From: an uncultured Desulfobacterium sp.
GTDB taxonomy: Bacteria > Desulfobacterota > DSM-4660 > Desulfatiglandales > Desulfatiglandaceae
Length of the DNA: 40,986 nt
Assembly: GCA_900258555.1 (NCBI GenBank)
Contig: LT984855.1
Location: 198,043 to 239,028 of the forward strand
Direction of reading: 5' to 3'
The notes below the pieces were generated by a model that made no database searches, was not told the DNA's origin, and saw nothing but the letters and a program-made list of their open reading frames with translations. Positions 8,203 to 16,962 of the stretch are shown piece after piece; the first letter of the stretch is position 1, and every line of letters starts with the position of its first letter. Made by a program: the position numbers and the translations under genes.

Positions 8203-9369
8203 TTATCGCAGACCTTGCCCCGAATGTGTTGTGGCCACCATGGCGGTCCTGCGGTTGCCGTATTTTGCGAATGCATAGTCAATGATCCTATCCCTTTCAT
8301 CCCATGCAAAGTCCACGTCAATATCCGGCGGATCCATGCGGCCAGGGTTTAAAAAACGCTCAAAGAAAAGCCTGTGCCTGATGGGGTCCACATGTGTGAT
8401 CCCCAGGGCATAGGAGACGATGGATGCAGCAGCGCTTCCTCTCCCGCATGAACGGCCGGCCCTCTTTGTGATATCAGCCACCACCAGGAAATAGTGGGCG
8501 AAATTCTTTTCACGGATAATCCTCATCTCATGATCCACCCTGTCCTTTACCTCTCTGGTGATCTTCCCGTAGCGTCTTTTACAGCCTTCAAGGGTCGCCC
8601 TGTATAACCGGTCAAATGCATCAGCGTTATCCATCCGCTCAAAACGGGGAAATATCAACCGGTCAAACTCCCAGTCCCTAAAACATGCATCTGCGATCCG
8701 CACTGTGTTTGATATTGCAATAGGCGCATGGGGGAACTGATCCTCCATCACATTTGCTGCATTAAGGAAATTGTGCTCACGGCAGCAATCCTCATCCGTA
8801 AGTCTGGAAAGCTTGCTGTTCATGGCCACGGCCCTCAATATCCTGTGGAGCTTAAACTGGTTTTTGGTGAGAAGATATACACGGTTTGTGGCGACAGGCG
8901 GAATGTCGCTCCTGCGGGAAAAGGCATAGCATTGGGACATCTGATAGCCAGGGGACATCTCCACAAACAGATCGCTGGTGCTGTCCTTTCTTAAGGCGGT
9001 AAGGAGACGAAAATCATCCGTCAGGATAATCAGCCCCTCGCGTCTTTGTCTGATGGCCCGGATCAGATCAAAGTCCTGATCACAGTGGCGATCAGAGATT
9101 ATCCTTGAGAGGTTTTCATAGCCGTACCGGTTTTTGACCAAAAGGACCGCACGGTTATTGCCTGACAAAAGCTCACTTCCCACAATGGGTTCAATGCCCA
9201 TCTCCCGGGCCGTCTGCACAAAAAAGACAATGCCGTAAAACCCGTTGGTGTCGGTAAGGGCCAGTTTCTTCATCCCCAGTTCCAGGGACTTCCGGCACAG
9301 ATCCTCAATGGAGCCTATGCCCCAGCCCTTGGAATAGTGGGAATGGACGTTTAGATGGATGAAACTCAT
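8203..9369 (-). CDS. dnaE2: Error-prone DNA polymerase DnaE2, N-terminal fragment
   Basis: N-terminal part of a C-family polymerase: PHP domain (HSHYSKGWG at about residues 9-17, then LALTDTNGFYG) and the first half of the palm with GRGSAAASIVSYALGI and the catalytic pair in PPDIDVDF. The frame then runs into MVATTHSGQGLR and a stop at 8203. An extra A in ACAAC would give MVATNTFGARSAIREV, the family consensus, in the frame of the downstream fragment. The ATG at 9369 overlaps the imuB stop as ATGA, so translation is coupled to imuB. Without the second fragment the polymerase lacks its third catalytic Asp. DnaE2/ImuC performs translesion synthesis with ImuB after SOS induction. Confidence 0.88.
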   Translation of the reverse strand: MSFIHLNVHSHYSKGWGIGSIEDLCRKSLELGMKKLALTDTNGFYGIVFFVQTAREMGIEPIVGSELLSGNNRAVLLVKNRYGYENLSRIISDRHCDQDFDLIRAIRQRREGLIILTDDFRLLTALRKDSTSDLFVEMSPGYQMSQCYAFSRRSDIPPVATNRVYLLTKNQFKLHRILRAVAMNSKLSRLTDEDCCREHNFLNAANVMEDQFPHAPIAISNTVRIADACFRDWEFDRLIFPRFERMDNADAFDRLYRATLEGCKRRYGKITREVKDRVDHEMRIIREKNFAHYFLVVADITKRAGRSCGRGSAAASIVSYALGITHVDPIRHRLFFERFLNPGRMDPPDIDVDFAWDERDRIIDYAFAKYGNRRTAMVATTHSGQGLR

Positions 9370-10529
9370 ATGGTTCTTCCACTCTTAATCGCCCCTTGTC
9401 CGTGCTTTTCCCTTATTCGATCAAGGGCCTTTATGACTGCGGAGTTCTTTTCTGAAAGGGGCGACGGCGTATGGAAGAGCGACAGTTGTTTGCTCGGATA
9501 AGTAAAATCAAGGAACCAGACACGGATAAATCGTACCTTCACCCTTCTGTCGCAGAGGTTTAAAAACAGTTGTTCCAACGGGCCATACAGGTCAAAATCA
9601 ATGGTGCTGAAATTAGTCAACCTTATCTGACGCTTTCTCTCCATGTGATCGGAATATCGCATGAAAAGGCCTGCCTTTCCGGGGACAAGGCCATTACCCC
9701 TCAATCTTTGAGAACACCTTTCAACCAGGCCGTAGATAACGCCCAGAAGTCTTTTATCATCGTTTTCATCCTCGGAAAGTGTTATTTCCTCAACCACCAT
9801 CGGCTGTTTTGTCCTGGGATAGACAGGTGTGGGGTCAATCCCCATGGCCCTTTGATGGATGACAGGGGCATGGCTCCCGAAGATAAGTCTGAGCCTGCCC
9901 ACATCCAGACGGGCCAGGTCCCTGACCCTTATGATGTTAAGCTCTTCCAACAGGGCCTTCTGCCTAAGACCTCCTATGCCAGGCACCACACCCACCTTAA
10001 GGGGGGCTATAAATGAATACTCCCTGCCGTGGTCAACATCCAGCACATCCAGCCAGGGTGTTATGCGGGAGGCAATGCTTGAGACCATCTTGTTGATTGC
10101 CACACCTGCTGTCCCGGCAAGACAAAGCCTTGACTTGATCTCCCTGCCGAGACGCCGGCCGGTATCCCTGGGCCTACCCCACAGCCGTTCCGTACCGGTG
10201 ATGTCAATGTATATGTGCCCTGGTCCGGCTGGTTCAAATAGCGGGCTATACCTCCGAACCACATCCTCTATGGCCCTGGAGGCCCTTTTCGTGAGCGCCG
10301 GATCAGGCGCAAGCACAGCCATCCCCGGGCAGAGCTTCATAGCCGTTGAAAGGGCCATGCCCTTAAAAACTCCTTCCTTTTTGGCCTCTCCGGACACGGA
10401 AATCACAAGGCCGCGTTCCGAATGGGCCTGGGCCACAACCACAGGACGGCCCCTGAGCCTCGGAGAACAGACCCGGGCCACGGCAATGGGAAAAGACGGG
10501 ATATGAAAATGGATGATGTGGCGGTTCAC
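9366..10529 (-). CDS. imuB: ImuB, catalytically inactive Y-family polymerase homologue
   Basis: Y-family (DinB-like) fold acting as a scaffold rather than a polymerase. The usual first metal-binding Asp is absent: HIIHFHIPSF stands where DinB has a D-x-D. The SIDE palm motif is replaced by YIDITGTERLWG, as in ImuB proteins. Helix-hairpin-helix features (VPGIGGLRQKALLEEL) and a little-finger domain follow. Near the C-terminus QLSLF matches the beta-clamp binding motif QLxLF, the property by which ImuB brings DnaE2 to the clamp. I place the start at GTG 10529, just before the conserved NRHIIHFH; GTG 10550 or TTG 10592 (the latter overlapping lexA) are alternatives, and the extra residues they add come from a repeated-word tract. 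It ends in an ATGA overlap with dnaE2. Confidence 0.88.
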   Translation of the reverse strand: MNRHIIHFHIPSFPIAVARVCSPRLRGRPVVVAQAHSERGLVISVSGEAKKEGVFKGMALSTAMKLCPGMAVLAPDPALTKRASRAIEDVVRRYSPLFEPAGPGHIYIDITGTERLWGRPRDTGRRLGREIKSRLCLAGTAGVAINKMVSSIASRITPWLDVLDVDHGREYSFIAPLKVGVVPGIGGLRQKALLEELNIIRVRDLARLDVGRLRLIFGSHAPVIHQRAMGIDPTPVYPRTKQPMVVEEITLSEDENDDKRLLGVIYGLVERCSQRLRGNGLVPGKAGLFMRYSDHMERKRQIRLTNFSTIDFDLYGPLEQLFLNLCDRRVKVRFIRVWFLDFTYPSKQLSLFHTPSPLSEKNSAVIKALDRIREKHGQGAIKSGRTI

Positions 10530-10569
10530 GGTACAAGGGACACGGGACACGGTGAACCGTGCACCGTCC

Positions 10570-11172
10570 TCACAAGTACCTGATAACACCAACCACCCTC
10601 CCCTCGATCCGGATGTCCCCCTTTTTGACCTTGATGGGCTCCATGCCCGAGTGTGCCGGGTGCAGTTCTATACGGCCCTTCTTTTTATAGTACTTTTTTA
10701 CGGTCGCCTCGTTTTCTATAAGTGCCACGACGGTCTGACCGTTTTCAGCGTCAGGCTGTTTTTTGACCACCACAAAATCGCCGTCCATTATGCCGTCTTC
10801 CTGCATGGAATTCCCTTTTACCCTGAGGACGAAATGGTCGCCGCCGGCCGCCATAGAAGGGGGGACCTCTATGGCGCTTATATCCTCCACCGCCTCAATG
10901 GGTCTTCCGGCCGCCACCATCCCCAACAAAGGGATCTCAAAGCGTTTTGTCTCCACAGGACTGATCACCTCTATGGCCCGTTTGAGGTTCTTTTCTTTCG
11001 GCAGGCGTATATAGCCCTTTCTCTCAAGGACCTTGAGGTAGGTGGTGACCGTGTTATAGGATTTGAAGCCGAACTCGGAGCAGATCTCGTCAAAGCTCGG
11101 CGACATCTCCCACATCTCGATGTATCGGGAGATAAAGCCTAAGACAGCCTTTTGCCTGTCTGTCAGTTTCAT
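10570..11172 (-). CDS. lexA: SOS repressor LexA
   Basis: Represses SOS genes and cleaves itself when stimulated by RecA filaments. Numbered from ATG 11172: the winged-helix domain is residues 1-65; the cleavage site is Ala88-Gly89 in VAAGRP; the catalytic Ser122 is in KGNSMQEDGI and Lys159 in EATVKKYY. All are at the spacing known from E. coli LexA (84/85, 119, 156). TTG 11178 is also in frame, but AAGGAG at the correct distance points to ATG 11172. It is the first gene of lexA-imuB-dnaE2. A near-consensus promoter overlapped by a perfect inverted repeat lies just upstream, so autoregulation is likely. Confidence 0.95.
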   Translation of the reverse strand: MKLTDRQKAVLGFISRYIEMWEMSPSFDEICSEFGFKSYNTVTTYLKVLERKGYIRLPKEKNLKRAIEVISPVETKRFEIPLLGMVAAGRPIEAVEDISAIEVPPSMAAGGDHFVLRVKGNSMQEDGIMDGDFVVVKKQPDAENGQTVVALIENEATVKKYYKKKGRIELHPAHSGMEPIKVKKGDIRIEGRVVGVIRYL

Positions 11173-11225
11173 GTCCAACTCCTTATTATCAGTTAGATTA
11201 ACCTTAACCCCGCAAGATGGAAAAC

Positions 11226-11250
11226 CTTACAGTTCAACTTATACTGTAAG
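11226..11250 (-). promoter_or_regulatory. Probable LexA operator
   Basis: Perfect inverted repeat CTTACAGT-N9-ACTGTAAG. It covers the -10 box of the lexA promoter, the classic position for an autorepressor site. It matches neither the E. coli (CTGT-N8-ACAG) nor the B. subtilis (GAAC-N4-GTTC) SOS box exactly. LexA binding is inferred from position. Confidence 0.7.
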
Positions 11251-11266
11251 TTTTACTGAATATCAA
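11238..11266 (-). promoter_or_regulatory. Sigma-70 promoter of lexA-imuB-dnaE2
   Basis: On the minus strand, the -35 box TTGATA (11266-11261) and the -10 box TATAAG (11243-11238) are separated by exactly 17 bases. The lexA ATG lies about 65 bases downstream. Confidence 0.75.
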
Positions 11267-11467
11267 GAAAAATATGTGGGTGTTTATTCAATAAATGAGG
11301 ATAGAGATATCAGGAAGGAAAAGCACTACCGGGGATAAAATATGCAATCTTAGAAAACATGGTATTAATCAGGACCTCCGGAATCCTCCAATTACCTGCC
11401 GGTTTATTACCGATCTCCGCAAGATTCATTATAAAATCTTTCTAAATCATGCATGGGACAATAGCGC

Positions 11468-13075
11468 CTACCGGAGTATCATCTCACAATCAATACCCTT
11501 TGCCCTGAGACGGATCGCCAGTTGCTCTGCGGCCAGTCTTGTCTGATATGCGCCTACAAGGAGATCATACCGGCCATTTTGTTCAATGATATATGGACAA
11601 TACCCGGAGTCACGTAAGGATGACATTTTTTGATCCGATTCTTCCTTTGATGTAAAAGAGCCTATTCTTACAGAATAAGGGGTCATTAATATACGGTCAG
11701 CTCTTATGCCATGGGCCTTTTGAAAATCATCAGCCTCGGCCTTTGTTCGGAAGGTACCTATAAAAAGCCTGTACCATTTTCCCTTGTCCGGCAGGGAGAC
11801 ATGCAGCCAGTAAGGGCTAAGCCCCTTTTTTTTCAACTCGGCACTGGATCTCTCCACTTGTCTGAGGCTCTTATGGGAGCCCATGTGCAGTGTGTAAGGG
11901 TAATGCTCTGTCGCCGTGGGTGTTGATTCAACTCCGGCCTTTTGCACAGCAGGTTCTGGAGCCACTTGTTCAGGAGCGGCAGTTTCAGGGACCGGCGCGA
12001 CTTCAGTCGGCTTGATTTCCGCGACCGCTTTCTCCTGGCCGGCTGTCTGACTTTCGGCCTCAATTGCAGGCTGACTTTCAGGCCCTGGGACTTCTTCTTT
12101 TGCAGGAGCAGGTTCAGGGGTTACGACCTCGGGTGGTTTTGTAATTTTTTCCCTCTTAAAGCTGGGGCCGATTTCTGTCACGGAAACAGGTTCCGGCCCT
12201 TTTTTCTTGTTAACTGGCAATACACCTGTCAGCCACAGGGCAATTACCACAGCCGCCGCTGCAACAACAATAGCCCAAAAACTAGCCGGCAGCAAAGATC
12301 TTCTTCTCGCAGATATCCCAGCCAATTCCTTATAGGCGTGTTCGTGGTCTCTTATGGCCTCTGCCGGAGCCCGGCCCGTTTCCGTATCGTCAACAAGGCC
12401 GGAACGAGCAGTCTCACTTATAGGTTCTTCATTTTCATGAGCAGCTGTTTCAATTGACGATATCACTTTATGGTCCCCTTCCACCTTGCGGTGCAGAGCA
12501 GTTATATAAGTAGGCAATTCAAAGGTAGGGTCATGTCTTTTTTTAATTTCGGCAATCTCTTCAGGCGTGATCATGCGCCCTTCCTGCAGTATATAATCAG
12601 GCAGTTCTGCTATGTCAGCAATCTGAAGCAGGGCTGCAAAACCGGATTTTAAGACCCGTTCTGTAACGTGACCCAGTTCCTCGCCCATCTTCAAACGGGC
12701 GATGGCTGAGCTGACAACGCTTGATGAGGACCCAAGGTGATCCGGGACAGCAATCGCAAAGCTAAACAGATCATCAACAAGGTGATTTTCTATGACATGA
12801 CGAAAGAGTCCAATTGCAGGCGCAGGGTCAATCGGCAGGCCTTCCAGTAATCTTTTTCTGATATCTACCACATTTTGATAAATCCTGCTGTAATAAGACC
12901 TGGTTTCATCACTTCCTGCAACTTCGTTGAGGAACTCATCCAGGGCCAAGGCATCCAAGGCGTTTTCAAGATCCGAATCCATATGGGAGCCTTTGGCATC
13001 CGGCTCATTTTGAGGAGCGGGGGTCTTTTTTCTATGCAGGCTGTCTATCGTGATAAAGTCGCTAAATCGCACCAT
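11468..13075 (-). CDS. SPOR-domain membrane protein, DamX-like
   Basis: A cytoplasmic N-terminal region of about 260 residues is followed by one membrane helix (ASFWAIVVAAAAVVIALWL), a long Pro/Glu/Ala-rich periplasmic linker, and two C-terminal SPOR-like repeats. The first starts at YPYTLHMGSHKS and contains WYRLFIGTF; the second starts at YSVRIGSFTSKEE and contains YDLLVGAYQT. SPOR domains bind denuded septal peptidoglycan, so a cell-division or envelope role is expected. I take ATG 13075 as start; it overlaps the end of the ExeA-type gene by 14 bases, while the longest frame starts at 13102. ATPase plus SPOR-protein pairs recall the E. coli DamX/GspA-ExeA arrangement. Confidence 0.75.
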   Translation of the reverse strand: MVRFSDFITIDSLHRKKTPAPQNEPDAKGSHMDSDLENALDALALDEFLNEVAGSDETRSYYSRIYQNVVDIRKRLLEGLPIDPAPAIGLFRHVIENHLVDDLFSFAIAVPDHLGSSSSVVSSAIARLKMGEELGHVTERVLKSGFAALLQIADIAELPDYILQEGRMITPEEIAEIKKRHDPTFELPTYITALHRKVEGDHKVISSIETAAHENEEPISETARSGLVDDTETGRAPAEAIRDHEHAYKELAGISARRRSLLPASFWAIVVAAAAVVIALWLTGVLPVNKKKGPEPVSVTEIGPSFKREKITKPPEVVTPEPAPAKEEVPGPESQPAIEAESQTAGQEKAVAEIKPTEVAPVPETAAPEQVAPEPAVQKAGVESTPTATEHYPYTLHMGSHKSLRQVERSSAELKKKGLSPYWLHVSLPDKGKWYRLFIGTFRTKAEADDFQKAHGIRADRILMTPYSVRIGSFTSKEESDQKMSSLRDSGYCPYIIEQNGRYDLLVGAYQTRLAAEQLAIRLRAKGIDCEMILR

Positions 13076-13862
13076 CCTGGATAACATCCTTGATAATGGC
13101 AAGATTTATAGCCTTCTTCTTTTCGCCGAAACCGACAAGAAAGGCCATGTCGCACAGGTTGTTGATTACGCCGGCAAGCCCCCTGGAGTGCCTGTATATC
13201 ATCTCAATAGCCTGCCTGGTGAACACATTGCTTTTGAGCCCGGCCTTGCGCTGTCGAAAGAATATGTACCTGGCAGTATCATTGAGGTCCAATGGTCTTA
13301 GAAAATAACTGACAGAGACACGTTGACAGACTTGCCTTTGCCTTTTGATATTGTCCAAAAGTCCGGGCTGCCCAAGAAGAAATATGGAGATAAAAGGCAT
13401 GGCGGATGCGTTGAAATTTTGTAAAAGCCTGACTTCCTCCAATGCTGCGGGGCTGAGCAATTGGGCCTCATCAACAATTATAACAATATCCTTGCCTGAC
13501 CTTGCCTTTGCGGTCAGCATCTGTTCCAACGCCCTAATGATTTCAAATCTCTTAGCCGGCACCTCTGTCATACCGAGCTTGTATAAGATATCACGAAGGA
13601 ACTCTGTTGAATCATGGCATGGATTTGATATCTGGGCGATGTCATAGCTGTCTTCTGATAATAGCTTATTTATGAATACCTTCATAAGGGCAGTCTTTCC
13701 ACTCCCGACATCCCCTGTTAACATTGAAAGTGCTTTTTTGTTCCTAGCAGCATATAACAGACGGGTCAGGCCCTCAACGTGAGGAGAGGACATGTAAAAG
13801 ATGTCAGGGTCAGGGATGTTGTCAAATGGAAAACTTTTAAGGCCCCAATATTCCAGGTACAT
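13062..13862 (-). CDS. ExeA/GspA-type AAA ATPase
   Basis: 266-residue P-loop ATPase of the ExeA family. It starts with the family's typical MYLEYWGLKSFPFDNIPDP, with Walker A at residues 50-57 (GDVGSGKT) and Walker B at 125-132 (DIVIIVDE). The C-terminal lid is about residues 190-260. Full-length ExeA also has a membrane segment and a peptidoglycan-binding domain; here those roles are probably supplied by the SPOR protein translated directly after it. In the family, ExeA helps assemble envelope-spanning complexes. A type II secretion operon is not present in this window, so a link to secretion is unproven. Confidence 0.85.
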   Translation of the reverse strand: MYLEYWGLKSFPFDNIPDPDIFYMSSPHVEGLTRLLYAARNKKALSMLTGDVGSGKTALMKVFINKLLSEDSYDIAQISNPCHDSTEFLRDILYKLGMTEVPAKRFEIIRALEQMLTAKARSGKDIVIIVDEAQLLSPAALEEVRLLQNFNASAMPFISIFLLGQPGLLDNIKRQRQVCQRVSVSYFLRPLDLNDTARYIFFRQRKAGLKSNVFTRQAIEMIYRHSRGLAGVINNLCDMAFLVGFGEKKKAINLAIIKDVIQDGAI

Positions 13863-13870
13863 GTTATTCC

Positions 13871-13932
13871 CTTGTCAAAAGGGTTATACGGGTTGCGGGT
13901 TACGCGTTGCGCTTTACGGGTTACGGGTTATT
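13871..13932. repeat. Degenerate repeated-word tract
   Basis: Several overlapping copies of words such as ACGGGTT, GCGGGTTACG and TACGGGTTA between the radical SAM and ExeA genes. Similar tracts occur at about 10521-10570, 32776-32815, 34612-34640 and inside the HU terminator at 36223-36253. Confidence 0.55.
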
Positions 13933-15637
13933 AAACGCCGGAAAATTTTTCTCTTTCCCCCAGGGCCTCGTAACAGCGGGCGATATAAGGAATGGCCTCT
14001 GGTGAATGCCTAAACTTCAAAAGGCAATCAAGCGCCTTTTTAAATTCTCCGGTGTTCATATAATTTATTGCCAGGCACAAGTTCAACTGCTCGCTTTCAG
14101 GAAAATATTTTACACCCTCCATAAGGATCTGGGTTGCCTGGTCCGATTTCCGATCTTGCTGTTTTATCATGCCCAACCCCAGATATGCCCTGTGGTTTAA
14201 CTGATAATTTAGAGAACTTTTAAATAATTGTTCGGCTATTTTAATTTTTTCTTTAATTGCCTCAACCCCTGCATAGTCCCCGTGGCTGAAGGTCATCCCA
14301 AGTCTTGAAAGAAAATCGGCATGAAACGGGATAAGCTCTTTGATGTTGTTCAATTCAATTGAACCGGCAAATTCTGCAAGCCTCCTGTGAAACCCGTCTC
14401 TAAGTTTTTTGCCGAATTCCAGTATCTGTTGCTGGTCCAGTTCCGGATCGGTTTCAAAGTAGAGGATATCTTCTATCTTATTGAGCCATATCTGATCAGT
14501 ATTGCCGGTTCGTTTAAGAAAATCAGAATAGAGCGCGGTCCCCGGGAACAGGTCTAAGATATAGAAGATAGCACTAAGAGGTTTTATATCCCTAATAAGA
14601 TCCAGAGTCTCATCAATGGTGGCCCATGTTTCTCCTGGAGAGCCATAAATAAAATAGACACGGGGTAGTATACCGTAACTTATAGTGAGATCAAAGGCCG
14701 TTTTTATTTGGTCTTTCTTTATGTTTTTATTGAAAACCCCATTTCTTATCTTGTCTGAACCGCTCTCTACCCCATAGCTTATCTGGGTACATCCCGCCTT
14801 TCTCATCCAGAAAAGGGCCTCTTCATTAACATAGTTGACCCTGGATATAGCCACCCATGTGATGTTAAGCCCCTTTTCAATGATCCCCTTGCATATTTCA
14901 ATCACATGCTCTTTCTTAATTGTAAAGGTATCATCGGAAAAAAAGAAAAATGTTATGCCCTTCTTATAAAGCAATTCCAACTGCTCAACAAAATATCCTG
15001 GAGAATGAAACCTGACACTGTTTCCCCAAAAACTTGGAGAACCGCAGAAGGTGCATTTCCCGGGACATCCTCGCGTGGATGCGACGTGTTGATATTCAAA
15101 GTACCTGGCGGGGTTTGGAAGGTCATCAAGCTCAGGGATAAATCCTGCCTCTTCTGTCCTTAGCACAGCACTACCCTGTCTAAATGCTATCCCCTTGATG
15201 TCATTGAGCCCTTCCCTCCCCCCTGCCTCAAGAAACCTAACCAGGCTTAGGAATGTCCTTTCCCCCTCGCCGATTACCACGAAATCCACAGCCTTGAAAT
15301 TGGTGAGCAGGAGTTCCCATAAAAATGTGGCACCGATTCCGCCAAAAATAATCTTTACCTCCGGATTGAGTTCTTTTGCGATTCCGGAGATCTCAATGGC
15401 CCCCCAACGGTTCGCATGGAGTATGGAAAACCCTATGATATCTGGACGCTTTTTCATCAGGGTTTTCCTGATTAACTGGGGCGCCTTATGAACATCATAC
15501 CAATTGAGTATCTCCACGTCATAGTGATTTTCCCTGAGCATTGCCCCCACATAATAAATGCCGATCGGAGGCACACTCACCTCTTCCACATGCAGCCTCG
15601 GCTCAAGGCAATAGGGATAGATTAGGAGTATTTTCAT
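13931..15637 (-). CDS. B12-binding-type radical SAM protein with TPR tail
   Basis: A cobalamin-binding-like N-terminal domain (about residues 1-150, ending in FGGIGAT and VVIGEGE) precedes a radical SAM core with the 4Fe-4S ligands Cys191-x3-Cys195-x2-Cys198 in TRGCPGKCTFCGSP. The C-terminal 150 residues contain tetratricopeptide-like repeats. Class B radical SAM enzymes do methylations or other difficult radical chemistry; this one's substrate is not predictable. The usual D-x-H-x2-G cobalamin ligand motif is only partly recognisable (YDVHKAP). I start at ATG 15637 (MKILLIYPY), because an upstream in-frame start at 15694 would overlap the kinase gene. It lies 7 bases downstream of the histidine kinase. 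Confidence 0.82.
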   Translation of the reverse strand: MKILLIYPYCLEPRLHVEEVSVPPIGIYYVGAMLRENHYDVEILNWYDVHKAPQLIRKTLMKKRPDIIGFSILHANRWGAIEISGIAKELNPEVKIIFGGIGATFLWELLLTNFKAVDFVVIGEGERTFLSLVRFLEAGGREGLNDIKGIAFRQGSAVLRTEEAGFIPELDDLPNPARYFEYQHVASTRGCPGKCTFCGSPSFWGNSVRFHSPGYFVEQLELLYKKGITFFFFSDDTFTIKKEHVIEICKGIIEKGLNITWVAISRVNYVNEEALFWMRKAGCTQISYGVESGSDKIRNGVFNKNIKKDQIKTAFDLTISYGILPRVYFIYGSPGETWATIDETLDLIRDIKPLSAIFYILDLFPGTALYSDFLKRTGNTDQIWLNKIEDILYFETDPELDQQQILEFGKKLRDGFHRRLAEFAGSIELNNIKELIPFHADFLSRLGMTFSHGDYAGVEAIKEKIKIAEQLFKSSLNYQLNHRAYLGLGMIKQQDRKSDQATQILMEGVKYFPESEQLNLCLAINYMNTGEFKKALDCLLKFRHSPEAIPYIARCYEALGEREKFSGV

Positions 15638-15644
15638 TATGCTT

Positions 15645-16847
15645 TCAAATTTCAGAGGCAGGAAGATATATCTCAAAGGCTGTGCCCACCCCAACCTCTG
15701 ATTTTACCTCAATACGGCCACCGTGCTTTTCTATTATTGAATAGCATATTGACAGGCCAAGGCCCATACCCTTTTTGGTCACTCCATCTTTTGACGAATA
15801 ATATGGATCAAAAATCTTTTCAATGACATCTTGGGGCATACCCTTGCCATGATCCGTGACTGAGATCTTCACCTGCTTTTTATATCTCTGGTTACTGTCT
15901 TGCCCTGAATGGAAATTTTCAGCCACAATCTCTACAACGCCTTCCTCATGCATGGCGTCACTGGCATTGACAATCAGGTTGCCGATGGCCTGTTTCATTT
16001 GTTCACTGTCGTAATCCACCTGCCACAGATCATCGGCTACAGAAAAATCGCATCTTGTATTGGAACCGGCAAGGGCCAGGTTTGCACTGTCACGGACAAG
16101 CTTACCAATCGGGCCTGTCTTCTTCACAGGTTCAATCCCCTTTGCAAATGTCATAAACTGCCTTGTCAGATCTTTGGCGCGTTTGCAGGCCTTCTTGGCC
16201 TTAAGCAGGTTTTTGGAGGCCTTTTCCTCTTTGTGAACATACAAAAGGGAAAGGTCAATATTACCCAGGATGGCAGTAAGTAGGTTGTTGAAATCATGTG
16301 CTACTCCCCCTGCAAGCGCCCCCAGCGCCTCCATTTTCTGTGCCTGCTTAAGCCGTGCCTCAAGATTCACCCTTTCCTCTTCAGCACGTTTTCTCTCAGA
16401 TATGTCACGTATCGATCCGACCATACGGTAGGGATTGCCGTCTTTATCAAAAAGCGCCATGCCACGCGAGCTCTGCCAGCGATATTCGCCGGATTCATGA
16501 CGGTGTCTGTACTCCACATCAAAGGGCGCCTTTCCTGCAAGGTGATCCAACAGCATTTTACTCACACGTTCATAGTCATCAGGGTGAATACGGGAAGACC
16601 AGGTGTCTGCCGTCTTCATAGGGACCGGATTTCCGGTCAACCCCAATATCTCTTCGCAGCGGGATGAGGCATAGGTTCGGCTGTTGATAATGTCCCAATC
16701 CCAAATGCCGTCGCTGGTGGCCTCCAGGGCAAGTGTCAGACGTTCTTCACTCGCCCGCAGCCTTTCTTCAATCTGCCTTGCCTTGTCTGTCTTTTCTTCC
16801 AGTTCCTTAATCCTTTGTTCCAATTCCTCGTAGCTAGGCCGCTTCAT
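15645..16847 (-). CDS. PAS-domain sensor histidine kinase
   Basis: Soluble histidine kinase: an N-terminal coiled coil (about residues 5-45), a PAS fold-3 domain (about 35-155, with the HPDD and GEYRWQSSRG features and the exit DISERK), a dimerisation/phosphoacceptor region with the H-box GGVAHDFNNLLTAI, and a HATPase domain with N-box NASDAM, G1 DHGKGM, F-box FDPYYSSK and G2 GMGLGLS. No membrane helix is present. I take ATG 16847 (MKRPSYEEL) rather than 16883. No response regulator gene is adjacent, so it is an orphan kinase here. It is co-directional with, and close to, the radical SAM gene. Confidence 0.9.
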   Translation of the reverse strand: MKRPSYEELEQRIKELEEKTDKARQIEERLRASEERLTLALEATSDGIWDWDIINSRTYASSRCEEILGLTGNPVPMKTADTWSSRIHPDDYERVSKMLLDHLAGKAPFDVEYRHRHESGEYRWQSSRGMALFDKDGNPYRMVGSIRDISERKRAEEERVNLEARLKQAQKMEALGALAGGVAHDFNNLLTAILGNIDLSLLYVHKEEKASKNLLKAKKACKRAKDLTRQFMTFAKGIEPVKKTGPIGKLVRDSANLALAGSNTRCDFSVADDLWQVDYDSEQMKQAIGNLIVNASDAMHEEGVVEIVAENFHSGQDSNQRYKKQVKISVTDHGKGMPQDVIEKIFDPYYSSKDGVTKKGMGLGLSICYSIIEKHGGRIEVKSEVGVGTAFEIYLPASEI

Positions 16848-16962
16848 TATGGGACCCCCGGAAAAATAATAATCACAACTCAAAGAGATATTTCAAGATT
16901 TGTGCCAGAAGAAGCCATAAGAAGAGGCGATTTTTGCCGTGCAGCAATGATAGGTAAACTTC

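Noticed and set aside
8195-8240. Intein or programmed frameshift in dnaE2
   Set aside because: No intein motifs or extra sequence lie at the break, and no classical slippery heptamer is present; a one-base deletion explains it fully.
9859-10506. Plus-strand ORF of 215 codons
   Set aside because: Lies antisense inside imuB, which has clear family motifs; a shadow frame with low-complexity composition.
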